Made by a program: the position numbers and the translations under genes
Assembly: GCF_011421635.1 (NCBI RefSeq)
Contig: NZ_WTLI01000020.1
Coordinates: 1-64,000, forward strand
Length of the DNA stretch: 64,000 nt
Direction of reading: 5' to 3'
Source of the DNA: Paenibacillus turpanensis
GTDB lineage: Bacteria > Bacillota > Bacilli > Paenibacillales > YIM-B00363
Notes under the pieces: generated by a model
Told to the model about the DNA's origin: nothing
The model's database searches: none
What the model saw: the letters and a program-made list of their open reading frames with translations, nothing else
Shown: in pieces, positions 1 to 8,599 of the stretch
Layout of the letters: every line of letters begins with the position of its first letter
How positions within the stretch are numbered: the stretch's first letter is position 1

Positions 1-1
1 G

Positions 2-1840
2 CGCGAAGCGGTGGTGCTGGTTCGAAGTGACGCGAACGGGCAGAAGGCACTATGCGCGTACTACACAGCGGAAGGCGAACTGACGGCGGTAGACTTGAAA
101 CGGACGATCTCCAGCGAGCTGCCGGGTTACATGATCCCGTCGTACTTCGTCGAGCTGGACCGTCTGCCACTGACGCCGAACGGGAAAATTGACCGGAAGG
201 CGCTGCCGGCGCCGGAAGGGGGAGCAAACGCAGGCCGCGAATATGTAGCGCCGCGCACCGAACTGGAGGCGAAACTGGTCGCTATCTGGCAGGACGTGCT
301 CGGGCCGGTCACGATTGGCGTGACGGATAACTTCTTCGACCTAGGAGGGCATTCCCTGCGGGCGACGACGCTGGTCAGCAAGGTGCACAAGGAGCTAAGC
401 GTGGACTTGCCGCTGCGAGATGTGTTCCGGCACTCGACCATAGAAGCGATGGCCGAAGCGATCAGTCAATTGGAGCGGCAGGAACACCTCTCCATTCCGG
501 TTCTGGATAAGCGGGAATACTACCCGCTTTCCTCCGTGCAAAAACGGCTGTACATCCAGCAGCAGATGGAAGGCGCCGAGCTTGGCTACAACATGTCGGG
601 CATGACGGTTCTCGTCGGGCGATTAGAACGGAACCAATTCGAGGCGGCGCTAAAAGGATTGATAGCTCGTCACGAAATTTTGCGAACCGGTTTCGAAATG
701 GTCGACGGGGAACCGGTACAACGAATTTATCCGGATTTTAAGTTTGCCGTCGAGTATACGAAAGCGAAGGATAGTGAAACGAAGAGCATTGTAGACGGCT
801 TTGTGCGTGTCTTTGATTTGGAGCGGCCGCCGCTGCTTCGTGTGGGCTTAGTTGAATGGGAATCGGAACGGCATCTGCTCATGCTGGACATTCATCATAT
901 TATCACTGATGGCATGTCGATGGGCATCTTCGTCGAAGAGCTGCTGCGCCTGTATAACGGCGAGACTCTGGAACCGCTTCGGATTCAATACAAGGAATTC
1001 GCCGCTTGGCAGCAGTCCGAACCTGTAAAAGAGCAACTGAAACGTCAGGAAGCCTACTGGCTGGACATGCTGGAAGGCGAGCTGCCGACGCTTGAACTGC
1101 CTACGGACTTTGCCAGACCTGCCGCTCGCAGCTTTGAGGGAGATGTGCTGCCTTTCAGCATCGACAAGCAGATGACCGGCGGCTTGCAGCGCATCGCCGA
1201 TGAGAACGGCGCCACCCTTTATATGGTGTTATTGGCGGCCTATTCGATTCTGCTCAGCAAGTACTCGGGGCAAGAGGACTTCATTGTAGGCACGCCAGTT
1301 TCGGGCCGCACACATGCCGATCTGGAGCCGCTCATCGGAATGTTTGTCAATACTTTGGCGATTCGTCATTATCCGTCCGGGGAGAAGACATTCCTCGCTT
1401 ACTTGAACGAAGTCAAAGAAACGATGCTGGGGGCCTACGACCACCAGGATTATCCGTTCGAGGAGCTTGTGAAAAAGCTGCAGGCGCCGCGAGATCAAAG
1501 CCGCAATCCTGTATTCGATGTCATGTTTGCTCTGGAAACCAAGGAAGATAACGTTCAAAGCTTCGGGGATATCAAGATCGAATCTTATCCGGAAACTCAT
1601 ACGGTCTCCCAATTTGATCTTACCTTGATCATTTCGTTGCTGGATGAGGGAATGAACGGGCAGTTTGAATATGCCACCAAGTTGTTTAGGCGCAATCTGA
1701 TCGACAATTTCGCTCAGGATCTGCTCGTGATCATCACCCAAATTTGCGAACAGCCTTCAGTGCTGTTGAAGGATATTTCCCTGAAAGGGCAATTCGAACA
1801 GGAGCAAGACGTGCTAGAGGCCATTGATATTATTTTCTAA
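2..1840 (+). CDS. Non-ribosomal peptide synthetase, C-terminal part (A end - PCP - C)
   Basis: The gene is cut by the left edge of the window; the frame is open from base 2. Counting residues from codon 11, the end of an adenylation domain carries the A10 motif NGKIDRKALP (57-66). A peptidyl carrier domain follows with DLGGHSL, Ser115 being the phosphopantetheine site. A full-length condensation domain runs from about 170 to 600, with LSSVQKRLYIQ, RHEILRTGF and an intact active-site motif HHIITDG (295-301). It would load an amino acid, carry it as a thioester and condense it with the next unit. The protein stops in what is normally the C-to-A linker, with no following adenylation or thioesterase domain. 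Either the next module lies on another protein, as in split assembly lines, or the gene was truncated; the decayed DNA downstream favours truncation. Confidence 0.93.
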   Translation, partial: REAVVLVRSDANGQKALCAYYTAEGELTAVDLKRTISSELPGYMIPSYFVELDRLPLTPNGKIDRKALPAPEGGANAGREYVAPRTELEAKLVAIWQDVLGPVTIGVTDNFFDLGGHSLRATTLVSKVHKELSVDLPLRDVFRHSTIEAMAEAISQLERQEHLSIPVLDKREYYPLSSVQKRLYIQQQMEGAELGYNMSGMTVLVGRLERNQFEAALKGLIARHEILRTGFEMVDGEPVQRIYPDFKFAVEYTKAKDSETKSIVDGFVRVFDLERPPLLRVGLVEWESERHLLMLDIHHIITDGMSMGIFVEELLRLYNGETLEPLRIQYKEFAAWQQSEPVKEQLKRQEAYWLDMLEGELPTLELPTDFARPAARSFEGDVLPFSIDKQMTGGLQRIADENGATLYMVLLAAYSILLSKYSGQEDFIVGTPVSGRTHADLEPLIGMFVNTLAIRHYPSGEKTFLAYLNEVKETMLGAYDHQDYPFEELVKKLQAPRDQSRNPVFDVMFALETKEDNVQSFGDIKIESYPETHTVSQFDLTLIISLLDEGMNGQFEYATKLFRRNLIDNFAQDLLVIITQICEQPSVLLKDISLKGQFEQEQDVLEAIDIIF

Positions 1841-2046
1841 TCCTTTACCCGGCTTGGGTGTATGCCGTATTTCTCTCGGTACGCCATAATGAGCAGTTTA
1901 TACTCGTTATCAAAGTAAATAAATCGCAGCCAGAGCCGAGCAGATCCAGGGTTTTCCTGGCAACTGCCGAATGGTATAGTGGCCGGGATACAGGCTGCCG
2001 AATTTTGACGCATCATGATATTGGATCTGTAGTATCTAGTCTTACC

Positions 2047-2092
2047 AAAGCTGAGCGGTTCAGGAGTACTCCTGAACCGCTCAGCTTTTTTG
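2047..2092 (+). terminator. Rho-independent terminator downstream of the NRPS gene
   Basis: A perfect 21-base inverted repeat with no unpaired loop beyond the turn (centre between 2067 and 2068) is followed by a run of six T. It lies about 200 bases after the NRPS stop codon and would end that transcript. Confidence 0.9.
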
Positions 2093-2248
2093 GCTTCTTA
2101 ATTAAGTAAGGCCAAGTGACGAAGCTGTCACCGTTCCTGTCACCGTCGACAGCTATAATAAACCTATGAACGCAGCCGACACTAAATTATCTGGCGGGAG
2201 AAGACCAGCAATTATATATGTACCTGTTGGGTCTGAGTTCAATACGAC

Positions 2249-2555
2249 GTTGATTACTCGATTGCTTCGGCGACCGGACTGTTCAATTTTAGCAGGCTGA
2301 TTTGGGAAGCTGGAGCTGATTGGCATCAGGCGGGACCAGTTCTCTGTGCCGGTGCCCATAACGCACAGCGTGACCCGGTTGAACGAGGAATACGCCAAAG
2401 TGACAGGGCTGCCGGGAGATACTCCGTTTATCGTGGGCGCGAGCGACGGAGTGCTGTCAAACCTCGGTGTTAATGCGATAGAGCCGGGAACGGTTGCGGT
2501 AACGATTGGTACGAGCGGAGCAATTCGTGCGGACGTTTTCAAAAGAAAGCAATAA
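2249..2555 (+). pseudogene. Gluconokinase (FGGY family) internal fragment, frameshifted
   Basis: The first part reads VDYSIASATGLFNFSRLIW, typical of the middle of FGGY-family gluconate kinases. A one-base frame change near 2305 is needed to continue into KLELIGIRRDQFSVPVP, then ITHSVTRLNEEYAKVTGLPG and the sugar-kinase motif region PFIVGASDGVLSNLG...TVAVTIGTSGAIR. The match then breaks off and the frame stops at 2555. Both ends of the kinase are missing, so it cannot be functional. An intact copy may exist elsewhere in the genome; this could be a partial duplication or a deletion remnant. Confidence 0.8.
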
Positions 2556-2570
2556 GGAGATAGAGTTAAG

Positions 2571-2645
2571 TTTGGTAACATGATAGTATCTTGCGACTAT
2601 GCTCAAGTTGAGTTACGTATCTTATCATATATAATACAAGACTAG
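2571..2645 (+). pseudogene. Family A DNA polymerase motif A fragment
   Basis: A 24-codon frame reads FGNMIVSCDYAQVELRILS, which matches motif A of family A (PolA-type) DNA polymerases, usually G..LVSADYSQIELRVLAH, including the metal-binding Asp (base 2595). The frame ends at 2643. Nothing else of the polymerase can be joined in frame. A phage-type polymerase is as likely a source as chromosomal polA. The assignment rests on one short motif. Confidence 0.45.
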
Positions 2646-3150
2646 AGACTGATCGCATTGATGTCTGATAAGCGATTAGATAATCATAGAATCTTCTTCA
2701 ACATCATTAACGGAATACCGTTGCACTTAATTTCAGCTCTATTCCGTCTGCAGGTATGTTCGTTAATTTCGGCGTTCAGCTGAGAATGGATCCTAATATT
2801 CAGCAGTTGCAAAGTATTTTGGATAAGTACGTCTCTAAGAAAGGAATTAATCAGTAATATCATTACGTGATGACTTGGTGAGTAATCAGAGGATCCAGAC
2901 TAAAGACTACAGGGAACAAAAGCTATTTAGCCCCCAAATGACTTGGACAGTACATCCCATATTCCGATACAATAAATCAGTCGGAGGGGAAAGCGATGGA
3001 TGATCTCGATCCGAAGCTGGTACTGAGATGGGCTAAAGAGCTTGAGCGCAGCGCAGTGATCTTGATCAATTGGACGATTCAGCATTGAGGCAGCGGTCTT
3101 AGGGAGACAGAGCCGGCACAGGCAACAACGGAGTACATAATTGCGTCCGA

Positions 3151-3394
3151 TTCTACGAAAAAACAACCCTAGTCCCTACGTTGCCTGCCCTCATTGTCGA
3201 TAAGACGTTTCTTCAAAGTGACAGGCCAATTACGCCTATCGTGGAATGGAACGCCGCGTTAGCGGATACGGAAGTTAAAGTGCCGCTTATCTTCGGAGCG
3301 CAGAAGGTACGCTTCACATAGGAAGCGTCCCAATGGCATGAAATATATGGTTGTCTTTTGATGGGGAAGAAATTGCGGTGAAGCTGCCGATTTA
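3151..3394 (+). pseudogene. Unidentified decayed reading frame
   Basis: An open stretch reads KTTLVPTLPALIVDKTFLQ, then TPIVEWNAALADTEVKVPLI, to a stop at 3319-3321. After a further frame change, a coding-like tail DGEEIAVKLPI ends with a stop near 3394. The pattern looks like former coding sequence of an exported repeat-type or copper-amine-oxidase-N-like domain, but I cannot name the family with any confidence. Confidence 0.3.
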
Positions 3395-3575
3395 GAAGGA
3401 ACAAGGTTCATCTTTAGAGAAACTTCATCGGTTGGACTTGGAAGGAGGGTAAATTAATCAGATAAATGCTTACGGTGATAGTTAACGGAATACTGTTATC
3501 TATGACGAAGTAGTTTTGTGCTCGCTAGTTAAACTTTTCAAAGATGATTGGTATTCACTCAACAAAAGGTGTTAG

Positions 3576-3725
<150 letters not shown>

Positions 3726-3735
3726 GTGTAAGCTA

Positions 3736-4845
3736 TTGTCTGCTCATATTAGTCCCGCTAAAGATCCGTGGGATCCGATATATTCTTTGCAAAAGTACGG
3801 TAAGCATGTGCTCACCAGTGTTGAATTTACTGTTACAAACTTATGCAACATGCGCTGCGAGCATTGCGCTGTAGGCGATTCATTGAGCGAGCTGGAGGGC
3901 GCTCACCTGCCGCTCCCTTTGATTCTAAAACGCTTAGACGAAGTGGAGCATCTGCAAACGATCTCGATTACCGGCGGTGAGCCGAGCTTCCGCAGCGACA
4001 CCGTCAAAAATTACATCGTTCCGCTGCTTCGCTATGCGAAGGAGAGGGGCGTTCGATCCCAGCTGAATTCGAACGTGACGCTCGATTATTCCCGGTATGA
4101 GCCTCTCCTCCCGTATCTTGATGTTATGCATATTTCCTTTAACTATGAAAATGCGGATGACTTCTACGAGGTCGGCTTTGCCAAAGCAACACGCAATGTA
4201 TCGAAGCAAACCGCCGCGAAGCTGTATGAAAATATGGTAGAGAACACGCGGCTTTTAAGCGATGCAGGCATGTTTGTGTCCGCAGAATCGATGATCAACT
4301 TCCGCACGCATACCCGCCTTCCCGCGATTCATCGGCTTATCGACGAGATGGGCTGCCAACGCCATGAAGTGCATCCGATGTATCCAAGCGCCTTTGCCAA
4401 GGATTTGCCGATGCTGTCGCTCGATCAGTTCCGTGCGGCAGTCGAATCGCTGCTGAACGCAAGAAACAAGGAGATGTGGATGCTTTTTGGGACACTCCCG
4501 TTTTTTCCTTGCAGCGATTTGTACGAGCATTATCAGCTTGTTCAGCGTCTGCATGCCGAGCCGAACGTTACCGTACGCAACGATCCGGACGGACGCAACC
4601 GCTTGAACGTCAACCTTTTCACGGGAGAAGTGTTCGTTACCGATTTTGCCGAGGTGCCATCCTTTGGAAACGTGCAAACGCAAAAACTTGACGACATCTT
4701 CGGGCGCTGGACGCAGCATCCGCTGCAAAACAGTGTAAGCTGCCATTGTCCGGAGGCGGCCTGCTGTGGACCGAATTTATTAGTTGCCGACATGTATTAT
4801 AAGGACGTTGCATTTACAAGCCGCAAAGCACGAACAGCGGTTTGA
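3736..4845 (+). CDS. yfkAB: Radical SAM/CxCxxxxC motif protein YfkAB
   Basis: A 369-residue radical SAM enzyme. The [4Fe-4S] cluster motif CNMRCEHC (Cys37, Cys41, Cys44) and the SAM-binding ITGGEPS are clear. A C-terminal cluster region CHCPEAACC (Cys336, 338, 343, 344) fits the CxCxxxxC family that includes Bacillus YfkAB. The substrate is unknown. The start is a TTG at 3736, preceded by AGGTG; there is no better ATG. It follows directly on the MMPL remnant, so its original upstream region may have been lost. A hairpin with a T-run ends the gene at 4861-4886. Confidence 0.9.
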   Translation: MSAHISPAKDPWDPIYSLQKYGKHVLTSVEFTVTNLCNMRCEHCAVGDSLSELEGAHLPLPLILKRLDEVEHLQTISITGGEPSFRSDTVKNYIVPLLRYAKERGVRSQLNSNVTLDYSRYEPLLPYLDVMHISFNYENADDFYEVGFAKATRNVSKQTAAKLYENMVENTRLLSDAGMFVSAESMINFRTHTRLPAIHRLIDEMGCQRHEVHPMYPSAFAKDLPMLSLDQFRAAVESLLNARNKEMWMLFGTLPFFPCSDLYEHYQLVQRLHAEPNVTVRNDPDGRNRLNVNLFTGEVFVTDFAEVPSFGNVQTQKLDDIFGRWTQHPLQNSVSCHCPEAACCGPNLLVADMYYKDVAFTSRKARTAV

Positions 4846-4860
4846 AAACAGTACGATAGA

Positions 4861-4886
4861 AAAGCTTAAACGGTTGAGCTTTTTTC
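4861..4886 (+). terminator. Terminator of yfkAB
   Basis: An 8-base-pair stem (one G-T pair) AAAGCTTA / TGAGCTTT with a 6-base loop leads into six T, 15 bases after the yfkAB stop. Confidence 0.6.
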
Positions 4887-4921
4887 GCGATGGTATATTA
4901 GATTATTCGATAATGATGAAG

Positions 4922-4958
4922 AGAGCCTATCCACATGGACGGGTTCTTTCTTTTTTTT
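4922..4958 (+). terminator. Second hairpin and T-run before cotJA
   Basis: An 11-base stem with a mismatch and G-T pairs (AGAGCCTATCC / GGACGGGTTCT, loop ACAT) is followed by TTTCTTTTTTTT. It backs up the yfkAB terminator and insulates cotJ. Confidence 0.6.
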
Positions 4959-5023
4959 GTAACAATTCCTGGGCACATCTCATATGTCTAGATTGTATGA
5001 CTCTGTGTAAGGAGGTCGTTTGC

Positions 5024-5251
5024 ATGTTGAATCAAGTAAAAACATATCAAGTTTTTACAAATCCGTTCGATCCGTGCCCTCCACGTCCGGTAAAGACGTA
5101 TGTGCTTCCGCCGAACTTATTTATGGAATTCCAGCCGCCTGGATTGCAGCAGTTTTCGCCCGAGGAGGCGCTTCGTCTCGGTACGCTGTGGCCGGCACTC
5201 TACAGCCCTTATGAAACTGCGAAAGGGGAGGGGCCTGAAGATGGAAAATAA
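5024..5251 (+). CDS. cotJA: Spore coat associated protein CotJA
   Basis: A 75-residue protein, Pro-rich and typical of CotJA (FTNPFDPCPPRPVKTY, QPPGLQQFSPEEALRLGTLW, then a YSPYE tail). In Bacillus subtilis CotJA and CotJC interact and are incorporated into the spore coat. The ATG at 5024 is chosen because a strong AAGGAGG lies 8 bases upstream; the open frame extends further but without a ribosome site. The last 11 bases overlap cotJB, which suggests translational coupling. CATATGTCT at 5000 is a possible sporulation sigma-E -10 box, but the -35 is poor. Confidence 0.93.
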   Translation: MLNQVKTYQVFTNPFDPCPPRPVKTYVLPPNLFMEFQPPGLQQFSPEEALRLGTLWPALYSPYETAKGEGPEDGK

Positions 5252-5531
5252 AGGACCGCAAGCGCCAGCCAAAGCTCCGATTGACGACCGCTATTATAAG
5301 CTGCTGCATGAGCTGCAGGCGGTCGATTTTGTGCTTGTTGAGCTGAATTTGTATTTGGATACCCATCCGTCCGATGTATCGGCGATTGCTCAGTACAATC
5401 AATTTGCGCAAAAGCGGATGCAGCTATCCCGGCAATATGAAGAGCTTTACGGACCGCTGTTGAATTATGGACACAGCTTCTCCCGTAGTCCGTTTGAGTG
5501 GAGCCAGGGCCCGTGGCCTTGGCAAGTGTAG
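5241..5531 (+). CDS. cotJB: Spore coat protein CotJB
   Basis: A 96-residue CotJB. The helical core YYKLLHELQAVDFVLVELNL and the YLDTHPSD motif are typical of the family, and an aromatic tail WSQGPWPWQV ends the protein. The start ATG at 5241 lies inside the end of cotJA, preceded by GGGGAGGGGCC. It is the middle gene of cotJABC and acts in building the inner spore coat; its molecular role is not defined. Confidence 0.92.
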   Translation: MENKGPQAPAKAPIDDRYYKLLHELQAVDFVLVELNLYLDTHPSDVSAIAQYNQFAQKRMQLSRQYEELYGPLLNYGHSFSRSPFEWSQGPWPWQV

Positions 5532-5555
5532 CAATTTCGCGGAGGTGATTATCGA

Positions 5556-6125
5556 ATGTGGATCTATGAGAAAAAGCTTCAATACCCGGTAAGAGTCAAT
5601 AAATGCGATCCCCAAATGGCAAAATTTCTGATGGAGCAGTACGGCGGAGCCGACGGCGAGCTTTCCGCGGCACTCCGGTACTTAAATCAGCGTTATACGA
5701 TTCCCGATAAGGTAATCGGCGTACTTAACGATATCGGCACTGAGGAGTTTGCCCACCTCGAGATGATTGCTACCATGATTTACAAGCTGACGAAGGATGC
5801 TACGCCGGAGCAGCTGGAAGCGGCAGGACTTGGCCCGCATTTCGCTGTTCACGACCATGCGTTGTTCTATCATAACGCCTCGGGAGTTCCATGGACCGCG
5901 GCGTACATTCAAGCGAAGGGCGACCCGATCGCCGACTTATACGAAGACATCGCGGCAGAGGAAAAAGCGAGAGCAACCTATCAATGGCTGATCGACATGA
6001 CCGATGACGTCGATCTGCAGGACAGCTTGAAGTTTTTACGGGAGCGCGAAATTGTGCACTCCCTCCGGTTCCGCGAATGCGTGGAGATTTTAAAAGGCGA
6101 TATGGATGTAAAGAAGATATTTTAA
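5556..6125 (+). CDS. cotJC: Spore coat protein CotJC, manganese catalase family
   Basis: A 189-residue protein of the non-haem manganese catalase fold. The expected metal ligands are all present: Glu35 (in GGADGELSAALRY), Glu64 and His67 (GTEEFAHLEM), Glu135/136 (IAAEEKARATY), and Glu165 with His168 (REREIVHSLRF). The di-manganese site therefore looks intact and the coat protein may retain hydrogen-peroxide-degrading activity. The start has GGAGGTGAT 8 bases upstream. It is the last gene of cotJABC and ends at a strong terminator. Confidence 0.94.
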   Translation: MWIYEKKLQYPVRVNKCDPQMAKFLMEQYGGADGELSAALRYLNQRYTIPDKVIGVLNDIGTEEFAHLEMIATMIYKLTKDATPEQLEAAGLGPHFAVHDHALFYHNASGVPWTAAYIQAKGDPIADLYEDIAAEEKARATYQWLIDMTDDVDLQDSLKFLREREIVHSLRFRECVEILKGDMDVKKIF

Positions 6126-6181
6126 CCAAACAAAAGCGCCCTGCGGCAGCGTACAGCAGCCGTGGGGCGCTTTGTTTGGTT
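6124..6181. terminator. Bidirectional terminator between cotJC and the small minus-strand gene
   Basis: An 18-base near-perfect inverted repeat (AACCAAACAAAAGCGCCC against GGGGCGCTTTGTTTGGTT) lies 2 bases before the end of cotJC's stop. It overlaps the 3' end of the convergent 47-codon gene and has T-rich flanks on both strands. Confidence 0.85.
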
Positions 6182-6323
6182 ACTTTTTCGTTTTTTCTTC
6201 TTTCATCGGTGCCATCGGGTATTCCGGCTGCTCAATAGAAACGGTTTTTCCGGTATGGCGCGTTTCGTGCATATTGGTCGCTCCATTGGCATGCGTGTTT
6301 AAATCGCGGACTTCTTTGTTCAT
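6180..6323 (-). CDS. Small hypothetical protein, 47 residues
   Basis: A 47-codon gene starts at an ATG whose A is base 6323, with TAGGAGGCC 8 bases upstream. The peptide begins MNKEVRDLNTHANGATNMHE, continues TRHTGKTVSIEQPEYPMAP and ends in a Lys/Glu-rich KEEKTKK. It is hydrophilic and has no membrane segment or cysteine. Evidence for a real gene is the strong ribosome site, coding-like codon use and a shared terminator with cotJC. I do not recognise the family; its place beside cotJ might hint at a spore role, but that is only location. Confidence 0.6.
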   Translation of the reverse strand: MNKEVRDLNTHANGATNMHETRHTGKTVSIEQPEYPMAPMKEEKTKK

Positions 6324-6640
6324 TGCGGATCGGCCTCCTATTTTGAATACCATGTTTTAATGTTTCCAAAGTTAGATTGCACCCGGTTGTACACACCTAT
6401 TCGAACTCTTCAAGCGCAGTCGATTCATTTGTAACATAACTGTAATCTGTCCTTCACCCTCTGTTAATGTTCGTCGGTTATCCTTATTACATGACCCCCT
6501 TTTAACATATAAGTCTTGGACCTGCGGCCCGTTGCTGCAGGTCATTTTTTTTGAACAAAATCGGACTTGGATATTCTTGAGTGGAATCGGAGATATTTTG
6601 TAAAGATACTTCAGGATAGGGTGGGGGGGCTCCAATTCGA
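6324..6640. other. Intergenic region before the di-haem cytochrome gene
   Basis: About 317 bases without a gene. It contains the ribosome site of the minus-strand small gene and a hairpin with eight T at 6519-6552. A GTGGGGGGG purine tract at 6621-6629 serves the next gene. No clear promoter was identified. Confidence 0.5.
6519..6552 (+). terminator. Terminator-like hairpin upstream of the cytochrome gene
   Basis: The stem GACCTGC / GCAGGTC (7 bp, 11-base loop) is followed by A and eight T. No plus-strand gene lies between the cotJC terminator and this site, so it either ends a short leader RNA (attenuation) or is an orphan terminator. Confidence 0.5.
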
Positions 6641-8515
6641 ATGCAGCGGCGGCGTTTGTTCCTTATTGCAGCAGTTCTCCTCTTGGTTATTGCGGGAGTG
6701 TCTATAAAACAAATTCATTTTGAATTCGCTTCAATGCCCGCTCCTAAAAAAACGGGCGGTCTGATGGCGCAGCAGCGTTCCGAGCCGCCGGAGACTCCGT
6801 TTTTACAGCTGGGGCGAGAAGTATATTACAAGGAAACGTTCGGCAATGAGGTATTCTTAACCGATATTCTTGGGGTCACGGATGGTCCTCTTACATTTGT
6901 CCAGATGGCAAAAGCGATCCTTGCCTTAAAAGGCGAAGGGACGTCGAATCTTCAAGTTGAGCTTGCTAAGGATGCCGTGATTGGCGGGCGAGCTTTTAAA
7001 AAGGGCGAAAAAATCGATACAGGTATCGACGTAGTCAAAGGCTCCATGGTGCCGTTAGGGATGCCGGTCGTGTTTCGGGAAGGAAAGCCTAAGATCGGGC
7101 TAACCTGTATCGCTTGCCATGCCACGGTTGATCCGGAAACGAAGCAGGTCATCGAGGGTGTGAAAAATACGGATTTGAACTCGGGCCTATTGCTTGCGAT
7201 GGCAACAAATTCGGCGGCGTTTTTTACTCATGCCAACACCGATCGTTTGGAGCAATATATTCAAGACGTGACCCGTGTGGTCCCTAAGGAAGATGGGGGG
7301 CAGGCGGCGCTGCCCGACCCGAAAGCATTGGAGGACGCGGTAGATCGAGTGCTGCTGCAGTGGCCGCCCGGTTTTTTCGATACAACGATTGATTTGGTGG
7401 CGAATCCGACGGATATTCCGCATACGTTTGCCCGGGATGCGGAGCCTTACAGCTGGAGCGGATTCGCAATGGCGGGGCCGCATCAGGGACTTAGCGCGTT
7501 CGGCAGCAACGTCCATTCGTTCAGTACGGATACGACTTCGATAGCGGAGCACGCCAAACCATTTCTTGGGATCGATAAGGAGGTCTACTTCGGAACCATT
7601 TTGCAAAATTCGGCCAACCCGCGCTATCGGTATGATCCGGCCAGCGGAATTCTGCCGTCCGAGTTTTTTCGTCAAGTAGATCCTACGCCGGATGCACCGG
7701 GAATACTCGAGGTGTTCAAGCTGCCTTCTTATCCCCGTGTTTCAATGATTGGTCCGTCAGGTCTTTTTTCCGGCAGTCCGGGTTATCGCGTTGGAGAGCA
7801 GATCAATGCAAGCTCCGCTTGGCAAAAAACGCTTCGTGTGCCGACCCGCGGAACGATCTTGCCTGAAGCTGCGGTACAAGGAGAACAAATTTTCCGGAAG
7901 GCGGACTGCATCCGTTGTCACGCCGGTCCGGCGTATACGAACCATCGTATTTTGCCTGCTGAAGAACTCGGAACAGAGCCTTCGCGTTCTCAAGCGTTTC
8001 AGAGGATCGTTACTCGGCTTGATGCGACATTATTTTACAGTGAGGACACGCCGATCCCAGTTCCGCCGGGAGCGAAAGTAATCGAGGCGGAACCGCGAGG
8101 CTGGAGTGAGGAAGAGGTGAAGCTGGCTTGGGGGATCGGAGGGCCTGAAGGAAAGCAGGGCGGGTATAAGGTGCCGTCGCTGCGCGCCCTTGCTTTTACT
8201 GCGCCGTATTTGCATGATGGCGGTGCTGCGGCTGGGGAGGACGTAACGTCTCAGCTGGGATTGCCCGGTACCGTATTGAAAGGAATTAAGGCAGATCCGG
8301 CCAACAGCCTTCGTGTGCTGCTTGATCGAAACCTGCGGGAAAAGGCGATTGCCGCAAACCGCCGGGCCGGACTTCCTTCCTCGCTGCATATGGAAGGGGT
8401 TGGACATGAGTATTGGGTGGATACCGAAGCTGGATATACGAAAGAGCAGCAGGACGCGTTGATTGAATATTTACTCCATCTTCCGGAAGAAGGGCCGCGG
8501 GCAATCGCAGAATAG
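6641..8515 (+). CDS. Membrane-anchored di-haem c-type cytochrome, peroxidase-like
   Basis: A 624-residue protein. An N-terminal hydrophobic anchor (about 6-24) places it outside the membrane. Two haem c sites are present: CIACH (156-160) and CIRCH (423-427), the second followed by AGPAYTNHRI as in bacterial cytochrome c peroxidase/MauG relatives. The C-terminal part has KVPSLRALAFTAPYLHDGGA, the usual peroxidase-type ending. It is about twice the size of classical di-haem peroxidases (330-ish residues), with a long segment between the haems. Family members in Paenibacillus are often annotated only as electron transport proteins. The likely role is periplasm-side peroxide reduction or electron transfer; the substrate is unknown. 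It appears to be transcribed alone. Confidence 0.82.
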   Translation: MQRRRLFLIAAVLLLVIAGVSIKQIHFEFASMPAPKKTGGLMAQQRSEPPETPFLQLGREVYYKETFGNEVFLTDILGVTDGPLTFVQMAKAILALKGEGTSNLQVELAKDAVIGGRAFKKGEKIDTGIDVVKGSMVPLGMPVVFREGKPKIGLTCIACHATVDPETKQVIEGVKNTDLNSGLLLAMATNSAAFFTHANTDRLEQYIQDVTRVVPKEDGGQAALPDPKALEDAVDRVLLQWPPGFFDTTIDLVANPTDIPHTFARDAEPYSWSGFAMAGPHQGLSAFGSNVHSFSTDTTSIAEHAKPFLGIDKEVYFGTILQNSANPRYRYDPASGILPSEFFRQVDPTPDAPGILEVFKLPSYPRVSMIGPSGLFSGSPGYRVGEQINASSAWQKTLRVPTRGTILPEAAVQGEQIFRKADCIRCHAGPAYTNHRILPAEELGTEPSRSQAFQRIVTRLDATLFYSEDTPIPVPPGAKVIEAEPRGWSEEEVKLAWGIGGPEGKQGGYKVPSLRALAFTAPYLHDGGAAAGEDVTSQLGLPGTVLKGIKADPANSLRVLLDRNLREKAIAANRRAGLPSSLHMEGVGHEYWVDTEAGYTKEQQDALIEYLLHLPEEGPRAIAE

Positions 8516-8599
8516 GGTCTTCTCAAGAAAAATAATGCCGAACTCGGATCCAATTATTGTATAATGATCAGAGCACGGGACGGAGAAGGAGAGAGAGCT

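Noticed and set aside
1858-2109. 83-codon plus-strand frame after the NRPS gene
   Set aside because: It runs through the strong terminator, has no ribosome site and no recognisable product.
2996-3088. 30-codon frame with a GGAGGGG ribosome site
   Set aside because: In decayed DNA and without recognisable features; mentioned only in the region entry.
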